A stretch of 64,000 nt of DNA from Parvibaculum sp002684405 (GCA_965140395.1 OZ223207.1:1-64000); one strand, 5' to 3'; shown: positions 7,100 to 15,788, numbered from the stretch's first letter. A program made the numbers and translations. Notes: generated from the sequence alone by a model not told the origin.

Positions 7100-8422
7100 T
7101 TAGGGCTGTGTCCCACGCTTCCGCGGTTCATCCACCAAAAAGAACATCGTTGCCGCCGAGCCTGCCAGCACGGTGATCGCCAGCCAGAACAGCGCCTCGA
7201 ACGAGACGCCATGCGCGATGAGGCCGCCGCAGAGCGGGCCCATCGCCATCATCACCGAGGTGCAGGTGTTCAGCACCGCGATGCGCATGGGCAGGTCTTC
7301 GCGCGCGCCGAACTCCACGATGATGTTCATGTTGGAATTCATGAAGCCGCCCTGTCCGGCGCCCAGCCCCGCGAAGACCGCCGCCACCGTCCAGATCGTG
7401 CCCACCTGCATCAGCGCGAAGATCGAGATCGCCCAGATGCCGATCGCCATCATGAAGACGAGCCGGTTGCCGAAGCGGTCGGCCACCGTGCCCCAGGCGA
7501 GGTTGGTCGTCGTCTGCGCGATGAGAAACGCCGTGGACAGAATACCGAGCGTCGTGCCCGACAGGCCGATCCGCTGGCCCGCATAGATGATGTAAAAGGG
7601 CACCGCCATGGTGGCGAGCGCGGCGAGCGCGGCGGCGACGTAATAAAAGCCGAGGCTTCTGTCTTCGGCCAGCATGGCCGGGATCTGGCGCAGGCGCTGG
7701 CCGAGTTTCGCGCGCGGGCGGATGCTCGGCGGGATCGGCTCCTTCACGATGAGGAGCATCATCAGCCCCGTCGCGGTGAGGACGAAGCCCAGCAGGAAGG
7801 TCGTCGCATAGCCGTTGCCGAGCATGTTCTCGCCGACGAAATATTTGCCGCCTAGATAGGAGACGCCCGCCGCCGTCAGCCCGGCGCTGAAATTGCGGAA
7901 GCCCGTCAGCCGTCCGCGCAGGCGTAAGGGAATGACTTTCGCCATCAGCGTGTTGAAGATCACCGCCTGCATGCCGTTGAAGAGGCCGAACAGGCAGAGC
8001 ATCGCGATGGCGGTGATGAGCGCCCAGTGCGGCGGGAGGAAGAAGCCCGACAGCGCGAGGCCCAGCACGCCGAGGCGCATGCCTGCGCCGATCACGAAGC
8101 CGACCGGCAGCACGCGCTTTCGGTGTTCGATGAGCGTGGCGCCGAAGGTGGCGGAGATCGCCGCACCCATCCATTGCGCGGCGAGCGCGAGACCCACCAC
8201 GAATTCGGAGCCGGAGAGCAAAAAGATATAGGCGGGGATGAAGGTCGGCGCGTTGATGAGGCGGAAGCCGGTCTGGCCGAGCAGGCCATGCGCCAGATTG
8301 GCCGCATAGTTGCGCGGCAGGTTCGCTTCTATGACCGCTTCATAGGCGGTTTCGGCGTCCGCCTTGCGGGCGGTTTCGGCGGTCCCGGCCTCGTCGCGGC
8401 TTTCAACTGGCTTGTTCTCCAC
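7100..8422 (-). CDS. Major facilitator superfamily transporter
   Basis: A 440-residue, 12-helix MFS permease in the inner membrane. The N-terminus is a charged cytoplasmic tail of about 50 residues. Helices are strongly hydrophobic, with the RKR-rich loop between helices 2 and 3 (IEHRKRVLPVGF). The substrate cannot be assigned; charged ends and a long middle loop are compatible with a drug or metabolite exporter. The start is GTG at 8422, preceded by GAGG-type sequence. Its last codons are duplicated as a diverged remnant at 5731-5787. It is convergent with the DUF2834 gene and not obviously part of the downstream rlmJ operon. Confidence 0.88.
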   Translation of the reverse strand: MENKPVESRDEAGTAETARKADAETAYEAVIEANLPRNYAANLAHGLLGQTGFRLINAPTFIPAYIFLLSGSEFVVGLALAAQWMGAAISATFGATLIEHRKRVLPVGFVIGAGMRLGVLGLALSGFFLPPHWALITAIAMLCLFGLFNGMQAVIFNTLMAKVIPLRLRGRLTGFRNFSAGLTAAGVSYLGGKYFVGENMLGNGYATTFLLGFVLTATGLMMLLIVKEPIPPSIRPRAKLGQRLRQIPAMLAEDRSLGFYYVAAALAALATMAVPFYIIYAGQRIGLSGTTLGILSTAFLIAQTTTNLAWGTVADRFGNRLVFMMAIGIWAISIFALMQVGTIWTVAAVFAGLGAGQGGFMNSNMNIIVEFGAREDLPMRIAVLNTCTSVMMAMGPLCGGLIAHGVSFEALFWLAITVLAGSAATMFFLVDEPRKRGTQP

Positions 8423-8577
8423 GCGCCCCTCGTTTCCTCGCGTGCCCCGCTTGTGTTGCCGGCTTGTTTCGCCGGTTTGTTTTTGGGGGTAACGCAGGGG
8501 CTTTATAGACCCGTTCGGGGGTGGAGCGCCAACCGAATGACCAGAACAGCGTTCGAAGTCAGTCCGCGCGCGGGCCC

Positions 8578-8615
8578 GGGAGGTTTACCGGGTCATGGGA
8601 GGTTTACTCGGTCAG
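8578..8615. repeat. 19-bp tandem direct repeat at the 3' end of rlmJ
   Basis: Two adjacent copies of GGGAGGTTTACCGGGTCAT / GGGAGGTTTACTCGGTCAG (17 of 19 identical). The second copy contains the rlmJ stop codon and last codons; the first lies just beyond. It is probably a slippage duplication. Confidence 0.75.
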
Positions 8616-9437
8616 CCATTCCACGCGGGCGCGCGCGCCGGGGCCTTGCGCGAGTTTTTCCGCCAGCCAGCCGAGCATCGCCTCGCCCTCGTTCACCAGC
8701 GGGTAGGGCGGGTTCACCGCGAGGATGCCGCTGCCCGTCATCCGCTTTCCGTCCGGCGCGGCGACATGGAGTTCGAGGGCGAGCTGTTTGGGGATGCCGC
8801 TTGCCGCCATGCGTTCCAGGAACTCGCCGCTCACGCTCGGATCCTTCACCGGGTACCAGACGAGGAGCGTGCCGGTCGCCCATCGGCGATGCGCGCCGGC
8901 GAGGGCCTTTTCGATGGCGGCGAACTCCGCGCGGTCCTCGAAGGGCGGGTCGACGAGGATAAGTCCGCGCCGCTCCTTCGGTGGCAGCATCGCCCTCATC
9001 GCCTGGTAGCCGTCCATCTCATGCACCTTTACGCGCGGGTCGCGTTTGAAGAGCTCTGCGCAATCTTGCCCCGGCGCATGCTCAATCTCGACAAAAGCTA
9101 GCCGATCCTCGACACGAGCAAGGTAGGCGGCAAGGGCGGGCGAGCCCGGATAGCGTTGGAGCGGTTCGCCGCCGAGCGCGCGTACGGCGTCGAGATAGGG
9201 CGCAAGCGATGCGGGGATATCGCCCTCCGCCTCCAGAAGCCGCGCGATCCCCTGCCGGTATTCGCCGGTTTTCTGCGCTTCCTCGCCGGAGAGGTCGGTC
9301 ATCCCGCTGCCGGCATGGGTGTCGAGCAGGAAGAAGGGTTTTTCCTTCTTTTTCAACTGGTTGATCGACAGCGTCAGCAGCGCGTGTTTCATCACATCGG
9401 CGAAATTGCCGGCATGAAAGGCGTGGCGGTAATTCAT
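8604..9437 (-). CDS. rlmJ: 23S rRNA (adenine2030-N6)-methyltransferase RlmJ
   Basis: Methylates A2030 of 23S rRNA with S-adenosylmethionine. The 277-residue protein begins MNYRHAFHAGNFADVMKH, the RlmJ signature, followed by DTHAGSG (about residues 42-48, SAM fold) and the catalytic LVDPPFE motif (about 164-170). Length matches the family. The ATG at 9437 overlaps the stop of the upstream MFS gene in ATGA, so translation is probably coupled. It is last in the ppk2-MgtC-MFS-rlmJ operon. An in-frame extension upstream would lie wholly inside the MFS gene and is not supported. Confidence 0.95.
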   Translation of the reverse strand: MNYRHAFHAGNFADVMKHALLTLSINQLKKKEKPFFLLDTHAGSGMTDLSGEEAQKTGEYRQGIARLLEAEGDIPASLAPYLDAVRALGGEPLQRYPGSPALAAYLARVEDRLAFVEIEHAPGQDCAELFKRDPRVKVHEMDGYQAMRAMLPPKERRGLILVDPPFEDRAEFAAIEKALAGAHRRWATGTLLVWYPVKDPSVSGEFLERMAASGIPKQLALELHVAAPDGKRMTGSGILAVNPPYPLVNEGEAMLGWLAEKLAQGPGARARVEWLTE

Positions 9438-10636
9438 TTCTTCGCAGTGTTTCGTCGCGGCAACAGAACCAGCCCGGCAAGGCCGACCATGGTGATGATG
9501 GCGCCCGCATAGAATGTCGAGGCGGGACCGTAATCTTCCCACAGATACCCGGCAATGAGGCTCGCGGCCAGCAGCACGATGCCGCTGACAAAATTAAAAA
9601 TGCCGAAAGCCGTGCCGCGCAGCGCTTTCGGCGCGCTGTCGGCTACCAGCGTGGAGAGGAGCCCCTGTGTCAGACCCATATGAAGGCCCCAGAGCCCGAC
9701 GCCTGTAAAGAGCATGACCGGTTCGTTCGCATGCGCCAGCACAAGATCCGCTGCGATAAGTGCGACGAAGCCGAGCGCCAGCAGGCGCGTTTTGTCCAGC
9801 CGGTCGGCCAGCAGGCCTGCGGGGTAAGCCGAGAGCGTATAGACGGCGCTCATCATCACCAGCACCAGCGGCACGAAAGCGATGCCGAGCCCAGCGGTTT
9901 CGGCGCGCAATACAAGGAAGGCTTCGGAAAAGCGCGCCAGCGTCAGTACGCCGCCAATGGCGACGATGCCCCAATAGGCGGTGCCCATGGTTGCGACGTC
10001 GGCCCAGCGAATGCGCGGTGCGCCGCTCTTTGCGGGCGCGTCGTCGACCTTCGGCTCCGGTTCGTGCACGAAGAGCACGAGAATGGTCACGGCGGCGAGC
10101 GCGGGCAGCACGGCGAACCAGAAGGTGAGGCGTATATTGTCGTTCAGCAGCGTCATCAGCGCGATGCCGATGAGCGGCCCCAGCACCGCACCCGCCGTGT
10201 CGAGCGATTGCCGGAGGCCATAAGCTTCGCCGCGTTGTTCGGGAGCGGTGATGTCGGCAATCAGCGCGTCGCGCGGCGCGCCGCGTATCCCTTTGCCGAT
10301 CCGGTCGGCAATGCGTGCCGTCAGCACGGTCGCAATCGAGTCCGCCAGTGGAAAGAAGGGCTTGGAAAGCGCGGCAAGGCCGTAGCCGATGACGGCGAGG
10401 CGTTTGCGGCGGCCGAGCCAGTCGCTGAGCGTGCCCGACACCACTTTCGTCATGGCCGCTGTCGCCTCGGCGATGCCCTCGATGAGGCCGACCGACAGCA
10501 TGGAGGCTCCGAGCGTGGTGGTCAGGAAGATGGGCAGCAGAGCGTGGACAAGTTCCGACGACATATCCATGAACAGGCTGACTAAGCCGAGCGCCCAGAC
10601 ACCGGCCGGGAGTGCCGAGCGGGAAGGCTTGGTCAC
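9434..10636 (-). CDS. Major facilitator superfamily transporter
   Basis: A 400-residue MFS permease with 11-12 hydrophobic helices. The N-terminus reads WALGLVSLFMDMSSELVHA, a pattern common in a subfamily of uncharacterised MFS proteins. The intracellular loop SDWLGRRKRLAVIGYG and APRDALIADIT are conserved-looking. The substrate is unknown. The GTG start at 10636 overlaps the stop of the preceding gene (GTGA), and its own stop overlaps rlmJ. It is unrelated in detail to the MFS protein at 7100-8422. Grouping with polyphosphate kinase and an MgtC-type protein hints at ion or phosphate stress, which is inference. Confidence 0.88.
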   Translation of the reverse strand: MTKPSRSALPAGVWALGLVSLFMDMSSELVHALLPIFLTTTLGASMLSVGLIEGIAEATAAMTKVVSGTLSDWLGRRKRLAVIGYGLAALSKPFFPLADSIATVLTARIADRIGKGIRGAPRDALIADITAPEQRGEAYGLRQSLDTAGAVLGPLIGIALMTLLNDNIRLTFWFAVLPALAAVTILVLFVHEPEPKVDDAPAKSGAPRIRWADVATMGTAYWGIVAIGGVLTLARFSEAFLVLRAETAGLGIAFVPLVLVMMSAVYTLSAYPAGLLADRLDKTRLLALGFVALIAADLVLAHANEPVMLFTGVGLWGLHMGLTQGLLSTLVADSAPKALRGTAFGIFNFVSGIVLLAASLIAGYLWEDYGPASTFYAGAIITMVGLAGLVLLPRRNTAKK

Positions 10637-12000
10637 AGCCCGATCCCGGCGAGGATAAGGGCGGCGGCGACGGTGCCGAGCGAGAGGAGGAAGAGCGCGG
10701 CGGCGGGCAGGAGGCCGTTCTTTTTTCCTGCAAAAACAATCGTGTAGCCCGCTTTCAGAAAATTGTTCGAGGCCGCCGCGACGAGGATGGCGGCCGCGGT
10801 GAGCGCCATCGGCGAGGCCGTTTTCGCGCTTTGGGCGAGGCTGAGGACGAAGGGATCGACATCGGTCACACCGGCAATGGCGGCGACGGCGAAGATGCCG
10901 CTCTCGCCGAATTGCTGCCGCCCCCAGGCCACCGCCACCGACAGCGCCACGAAGAGCACCGCAAAGGTCAGCGCGGCGGAGACTTCCAGCGGGTTCGAGG
11001 ATTGGTAGGGCGCGGATTCTCCTCGTGTTTTCCGGGCTTTGCCGCGCAGATAGATGAGCCCCGTCAGGCCGAGGCCGACCGCGCAGAGGGTAAGGAGCGC
11101 AGGCATCAGCGTTAGCGCCAGCGCGCCGTTAAAGACAGATACCACTACCAGAATCCGGACGAACATGATCGACGTTGCGAGCACGATGCCCGCCTCGGCG
11201 CTCGCCTGGGGCGGGGTTTCCTGCGCCAGCTGGCGCGACAGCACGACGGTCGTCGCGGTGGAGGAATAGAGCCCGCCCAGCGCGGCGGAGTACATCGCGC
11301 CCGCTTTCGGGGCGAAATAGCGCTGCAGCAGATAGCTCGCATAGGAGAGCGTGCTCACCGCCACCACCGCGAGCCACACCTCGTAAGGCGTGATCGGCGT
11401 GAGCGCCGTCACCGGCTCGTTCGGCACCAGCGGCAGGATAATTCCTATTATAATCAGGAACTTGCCGAGCGTGGTGAGCTCTGTTCGTCCGACGCCGGCA
11501 GCGAAGGCATGCAGCCGCTCGCGCGCACCGGTCAGAAGGACGACCGTCACGGCGATGCTGACGGCGACCCAGAGCGGCTGGGACAGGGCGATGGGGCCGA
11601 GCAGGAAAACGATGAGGTTGCAGAGCGGCGCCATGATGCCGCCATCGATGCGCGCGCCGGGCGCGGGTTCGATATCGGGTTCCGCGCGGTGCGTCTCCAG
11701 CCGTTGCCAGTAGAAAACGGCAAGCCAGAGGCCGAGCACGCCGAGGCCGACCAGAAAGGGGATGAGCGTTTCGGGCGCAAGGGCATAGAGCAGTGCACCG
11801 GCAAGGGCGAGCAAGGGAAAGGTGCGAACGCCGCCCGGGGGTTTCAGGCGGCTGCGGCTGAAGAACTCCTCGAAGGCAAGACCGACGAAGAACCCCAGGC
11901 CGAGTACGACGACAAGCCGCTCCGGCGCCAGCAGCAGGTCGCCGCCGATATTCGTGAACGTGCCGGATAGCAGGGAACCGCTTTCCACGGGGTCGTTCAT
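10633..12000 (-). CDS. MgtC/SapB and DUF4010 family inner-membrane protein
   Basis: A 455-residue polytopic membrane protein. The N-terminal part (about residues 20-130) has the MgtC/SapB arrangement, FFVGLAFEEFFSR then FPLLALAGALLYAL. The larger C-terminal part is DUF4010-like, with about nine further helices and the run AAILVAAASNNFLKAGY near the end. MgtC proteins are tied to growth at low magnesium and in hosts; the function of DUF4010 fusions is not known. The ATG at 12000 overlaps the ppk2 stop by 4 nt, and its stop overlaps the MFS start, giving tight translational coupling. Confidence 0.85.
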   Translation of the reverse strand: MNDPVESGSLLSGTFTNIGGDLLLAPERLVVVLGLGFFVGLAFEEFFSRSRLKPPGGVRTFPLLALAGALLYALAPETLIPFLVGLGVLGLWLAVFYWQRLETHRAEPDIEPAPGARIDGGIMAPLCNLIVFLLGPIALSQPLWVAVSIAVTVVLLTGARERLHAFAAGVGRTELTTLGKFLIIIGIILPLVPNEPVTALTPITPYEVWLAVVAVSTLSYASYLLQRYFAPKAGAMYSAALGGLYSSTATTVVLSRQLAQETPPQASAEAGIVLATSIMFVRILVVVSVFNGALALTLMPALLTLCAVGLGLTGLIYLRGKARKTRGESAPYQSSNPLEVSAALTFAVLFVALSVAVAWGRQQFGESGIFAVAAIAGVTDVDPFVLSLAQSAKTASPMALTAAAILVAAASNNFLKAGYTIVFAGKKNGLLPAAALFLLSLGTVAAALILAGIGL

Positions 12001-12812
12001 TTGGAGAGTTTGCCCTCTTCGATCAGCGTTTCGTCGAAAGGCATCACGATGTCCCGATCCGGCTCGACGAGTTTGCCGTTCTTGCCCTCATAGTCGAGGC
12101 GGTTCAACAGGTCGCGGATCATATTGATGCGCAGAAGACGCTTCTTGTTTGCATCGATCACCGTCCAGGGCGCCCATTCGGAGTGCGTGCCTGTGAGCAT
12201 GGCGTTGCGCGCCTTGGAATAGTCGTCCCAGTGTTTTACCGCGACCTCGTCGATGGGGGATATCTTCCACTGTTTGAGTGGATTTTCCCGGCGCTCCTTC
12301 ATGCGCCCCTTCTGCTCTTTCTTCGAGATATCCAGATAATATTTGATGAAATGGATGCCGGAGCCGATCAGCATGTTTTCGTAAAAGGGGACCTGCTCCA
12401 TGAAACGCTCGTAATCGGTATCGCTGCAAAAGCCCATGACGCGCTCGACGCCTGCCCGGTTGTACCAGGAGCGGTTGAAGAGAACCATTTCGCCGGCGGC
12501 GGGCAGGTGTTCGGTGTAGCGCTGGAAATACCATTCCGTCGTTTCGCGGTCCGACGGTTTGCCGAGCGCCACGACGCGGGTTTCGCGCGGGGACAAGTGC
12601 TGGGTGACCCGCTTGATCGTCCCGTCCTTGCCGGCCGCGTCGCGTCCCTCGAAGAGAACCAGCACGCGGCGATTATTGGCGATGATGTCTTTCTGGAGCT
12701 TCACGAGCTCGACCTGCAACTCGTACAGCTCGTGCTTGTAAACGCCGTGGCGCATGCCGTGGCGGCGCTCCTCTTCGGCTTCCTTGTCGGTTTTATCCTT
12801 GGTCTTGCTCAC
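11997..12812 (-). CDS. ppk2: Polyphosphate kinase 2 (PPK2)
   Basis: Transfers phosphate between polyphosphate and nucleotides. The 271-residue protein (from a GTG at 12812) is a single-domain PPK2. It has a Walker A motif FEGRDAAGKDG (about residues 55-65), a Walker B-like FNRSWYNRAGVE (about 110-121) and the lid module RMKERRENPLKQWK, all diagnostic. The start is uncertain: the frame is open to 12920 and an ATG at 12758 is also possible. It heads a four-gene overlapping operon. Its upstream region is shared with the divergent zinc-regulated TonB receptor, so a Zur effect on ppk2 cannot be excluded. Confidence 0.92.
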   Translation of the reverse strand: MSKTKDKTDKEAEEERRHGMRHGVYKHELYELQVELVKLQKDIIANNRRVLVLFEGRDAAGKDGTIKRVTQHLSPRETRVVALGKPSDRETTEWYFQRYTEHLPAAGEMVLFNRSWYNRAGVERVMGFCSDTDYERFMEQVPFYENMLIGSGIHFIKYYLDISKKEQKGRMKERRENPLKQWKISPIDEVAVKHWDDYSKARNAMLTGTHSEWAPWTVIDANKKRLLRINMIRDLLNRLDYEGKNGKLVEPDRDIVMPFDETLIEEGKLSK

Positions 12813-12923
12813 CGGTCCCGTGCCTCTCGTACCTGGTTGCCCGGGGCAAAAGATAGCGCCTGTACGGGGACGGGTATAGCGAGCCTGTTGCCGCGGGGTT
12901 GCGCCGCGCCGCTCTCTCAATTA

Positions 12924-12942
12924 AACGTTATATTATAACATT
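12924..12942. promoter_or_regulatory. Zur box upstream of znuD-like receptor
   Basis: AACGTTATATTATAACATT is a 19-bp palindrome with eight of nine arm pairs and a perfect core GTTATA-T-TATAAC. It closely follows the proteobacterial Zur consensus TGTTATAnTATAACA. It sits 16 nt before the receptor start, where zinc-loaded Zur would block the promoter or early transcription. Confidence 0.82.
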
Positions 12943-12958
12943 GCATAAAGGGGTGATC

Positions 12959-15028
12959 ATGCAAATCGGAACATTGAGGCTGTCGGCGCTTCCTCGGGGC
13001 GCCGCGGCGATGCTGGCGGTTGCGCTTCCGCTGGCGGCAGGGGTACAGGCAAAGGCGGCGGAGGCTCAGAAAAACGATAAGGAATCAGTATCGGGGCCCA
13101 TTATCGTGACGGCCTCTCCCTTGCCGGTGCGTCTGGACGAACTGGCGGCACCGGTGTTGCGTCTCGATCAGATCGATATCGACGAATCCGGGACATCCAC
13201 GCTGGGCGCGCTTCTCGGCGAGAAACCGGGCGTAGCACAGAGTTCCTTCGCCGCGGGGGCCAGCCGCCCCATCATTCGCGGCATGGACAATAACCGCGTA
13301 CGTGTGCAGGAAAACGGCATCTCGGCGGGCGGGGTCTCCGCATTGTCGGAAGACCATGGCGTGCCGATCGATCCGCTATCGGCGACAAGCATCGAAGTCG
13401 TGCGTGGGCCCGCAACATTGCGATATGGCTCGGAAGCGATTGGCGGCGTCGTCAATGTGCTGAACGACCGTATTCCTTCGGCGCGTCCGGACGGCGGATA
13501 TACCGTCCATGGCGGTGCGAGCTATGACAGTGTCGATCAGGGCAAGCAGGCATATGGCGCCCTGAATGCCGCGACGGGAAACCTCGTCTGGCATGCCGAC
13601 GGTTTCCGCCGCAAGACGAGCGATTACGACACGCCGCAGGGTGAGCAGTTCAATACTTGGACGGACACATCCGGCGTGGCAGGCGGTGCATCGGTTCTGC
13701 TCGACAATGGCTATGCCGGGGCGAGCGTTACGCATTACGACAGCGAATACGGCATCCCGGCACCGGAAGACCCCACCGATCCCGTTCATATCGATATGCG
13801 CCAGACCAAGCTTCAGGTCCGGAGCGGATTGTCTTTCGGCGGCTGGGTGAAAGGCCTTAATCTTTCGGGCGGCTATGGCGACTACCGGCATGACGAAATC
13901 ACGCTGAGCGGTGTGACCGGGTCGACCTTCAAGAACAAGGAATGGGAGGGCCGTGCGGAGTTCCTGCACGCCTCCGTCGGTCCCTTCGTGGGCGCATTCG
14001 GCGTTCAGTATCACCACCGGGACCTGTCCGCCGCGGGCGAGGGAGGTGAGTTGCTGGCACCCACCAATTCGAGCTCGGTCGCGGGTTTCCTGTTTGAGGA
14101 GATGCCGCTTGGCGACACGCTGTCCTTGCAGATGGCGGGGCGCGTGGAGCATGTGAAAGTCGAGGGGACGGCTCTCGATACGGCGACTATCACGGAATAC
14201 AGCGTGTCGCGCGATTTCACGCCGTTGAGCGGGTCGGCTGGCCTTGTCTGGGATCTCGATGGCGGCTGGGTGACCTCTGCCACGTTCCAGGCTGCGCAGC
14301 GGGCACCGAAGGCGCCGGAGCTTTTCTCCAAGGGGCCGCATGAGGCGACGGAAACCTTCGAGATCGGCGATGCCGCTCTCAACAAGGAAACAGCCTATTC
14401 GGCGGAACTTTCCGCACGGCGCGAGGGGCGCGGCTATTCTTTCGCGGCGTCGCTCTTTCACGTCAGTTTCGACGATTTCATTTACAAGGCGCTGACGGGG
14501 GCAACTTGCGATGACGATTATGCGAGTTGTACCGATGCGGGCGGTACCGGCACCGAACTGAATCAGGTGCGATATGCGCAGCGGGACGCGACCTTTTACG
14601 GCTTCGAGCTTGAGGGCAAGGTCGCGCTTCTTCGCACCGATATAGCTACGTATGGCTTAACGGGGCAGGCCGATTATGTGCGGGCGAAGTTCGACGGCGG
14701 CACCAATGTACCGCGCATCCCGCCGATGCGTATCGGCGCCGGGGTATATCTGGAAGCGGACAGGTTCATGGCGAAGGCCGGTTTCCTGCATGCCTTCAAG
14801 CAGGACAAGCTAGGGCCGAATGAGATGGAAACCGCCGGATATACCAACGTCTCCGCCGTGTTCCGTTACACATTGCCGGAACAGATGACCGGAGGCGCGA
14901 GCGTGAAAATCAGCGTTATCGGTCAGAACCTGCTCGATGCGGATATCCGCAATCACGTTTCCTTCAAGAAGAACGACGTGCTTTTGCCGGGACGCAATTT
15001 CCGCCTGGTGGCGAGCGTGGATTTCTGA
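12959..15028 (+). CDS. znuD: TonB-dependent outer-membrane zinc receptor, ZnuD-like
   Basis: Imports zinc (or a zinc complex) across the outer membrane using TonB energy. The 689-residue protein has a signal peptide of about 33 residues, a TonB box region (PIIVTASPLPV), a plug (about 60-190) with GVSALSEDHGVPIDP, VVRGPATLRYGSEAIGGVV and GMDNNRVRVQ, and a C-terminal barrel ending in F. An extracellular loop near residues 258-275 contains HYDSEYGIPAPEDPTDPVH, similar to the metal-binding loops of ZnuD proteins. The ATG at 12959 follows AAAGGGG. The near-perfect Zur box just upstream makes zinc the likely substrate. A strong bidirectional terminator follows. Confidence 0.88.
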   Translation: MQIGTLRLSALPRGAAAMLAVALPLAAGVQAKAAEAQKNDKESVSGPIIVTASPLPVRLDELAAPVLRLDQIDIDESGTSTLGALLGEKPGVAQSSFAAGASRPIIRGMDNNRVRVQENGISAGGVSALSEDHGVPIDPLSATSIEVVRGPATLRYGSEAIGGVVNVLNDRIPSARPDGGYTVHGGASYDSVDQGKQAYGALNAATGNLVWHADGFRRKTSDYDTPQGEQFNTWTDTSGVAGGASVLLDNGYAGASVTHYDSEYGIPAPEDPTDPVHIDMRQTKLQVRSGLSFGGWVKGLNLSGGYGDYRHDEITLSGVTGSTFKNKEWEGRAEFLHASVGPFVGAFGVQYHHRDLSAAGEGGELLAPTNSSSVAGFLFEEMPLGDTLSLQMAGRVEHVKVEGTALDTATITEYSVSRDFTPLSGSAGLVWDLDGGWVTSATFQAAQRAPKAPELFSKGPHEATETFEIGDAALNKETAYSAELSARREGRGYSFAASLFHVSFDDFIYKALTGATCDDDYASCTDAGGTGTELNQVRYAQRDATFYGFELEGKVALLRTDIATYGLTGQADYVRAKFDGGTNVPRIPPMRIGAGVYLEADRFMAKAGFLHAFKQDKLGPNEMETAGYTNVSAVFRYTLPEQMTGGASVKISVIGQNLLDADIRNHVSFKKNDVLLPGRNFRLVASVDF

Positions 15029-15048
15029 GCGGCACGACACCTAAAAGA

Positions 15049-15073
15049 AGGGGCGGCCCTTTGGGCCGCCCCT
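15049..15073. terminator. Bidirectional terminator hairpin between znuD and chrR
   Basis: AGGGGCGGCCC-TTT-GGGCCGCCCCT, an 11-bp perfect GC-rich stem between convergent stop codons. It has AAAA upstream (15043-15046), so the classic U-tract lies on the minus-strand transcript; toward the plus strand the tail is weak. Confidence 0.75.
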
Positions 15074-15098
15074 CCATCTCGCGCAGGCGATGCCTCTC

Positions 15099-15788
15099 TC
15101 AGAGCCCGATAAAGGGCTGGATCAGGCGCGCTGCGATGCTTTTCAAGCGGATCGGACCTTCTGTCAGAGCAAGGCAGATGCATTCCTCGCCCTCCTCGAT
15201 GGTCAGGCCGTGCATGTCGGCTTCGTTTTTTTCCTCGATATCGCCCCGCGCAAAGCGGCCATGCGGATCCTTGAAGGCGCCTTTGAGGACAAGGGTAAGC
15301 TCGGTGCCGCGGTGACCGTGAACGGGGATTTCCGTCCCCGGCCTTGCCCTGAGCATCCAGACGCGCTGGTCGCCGGGGCCGCGCCAGAGCATGACTTTCT
15401 TCATGCCCGGTCCCATGAACGACCAGTTGAGGTCTTCGACATCATCCACGCCCAGCCATTCGCGCAAGGGGGCGGGCAGCACGCGGTCGGTGGTTGCGGG
15501 CGGCGGGGCCGGCCTGACCGGCTGTTTGCCGGGTGCCGGTTCGTCGATCCGCGACAGAACCGACGCCAGTGCGTCCGGTGCCATGGCCGTGCCCGTCTCG
15601 CCTTCCAGCAGCGAGCCGCCAATAGCCTCGGCCGCCTCCATGGTGCGGGCCGCGTCCGGGCGATAGCTCATATGAGACGCCACGAGCACTGCTTCGCCTT
15701 CGCTCAGCGTGCCGGCTGCGTATTCCATGATCCACTCGTCGCCCAGACGATGTGTGATCCCGTTATGCTCGACCATTGCCGCGCACAT
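15099..15788 (-). CDS. chrR: ChrR-like cupin anti-sigma factor (zinc site degenerate)
   Basis: A 229-residue partner of the upstream ECF sigma factor. The N-terminal anti-sigma domain keeps the ChrR pattern (HRLGDEWIMEYAAGTLSEGE, residues 13-32, then VASH at 36-39). However, the positions that hold Cys35 and Cys38 in Rhodobacter ChrR are Arg43 and Ala46. The C-terminal cupin (about 105-210) has HGHRGTELTLVLKG and a later DMHG. In Rhodobacter, ChrR holds sigma-E inactive through a zinc-dependent fold and releases it on singlet oxygen. Without the two cysteines the zinc site should be missing. The ATG overlaps the sigma stop as TGATG; a GTG 3 nt upstream is an alternative. Confidence 0.87.
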   Translation of the reverse strand: MCAAMVEHNGITHRLGDEWIMEYAAGTLSEGEAVLVASHMSYRPDAARTMEAAEAIGGSLLEGETGTAMAPDALASVLSRIDEPAPGKQPVRPAPPPATTDRVLPAPLREWLGVDDVEDLNWSFMGPGMKKVMLWRGPGDQRVWMLRARPGTEIPVHGHRGTELTLVLKGAFKDPHGRFARGDIEEKNEADMHGLTIEEGEECICLALTEGPIRLKSIAARLIQPFIGL

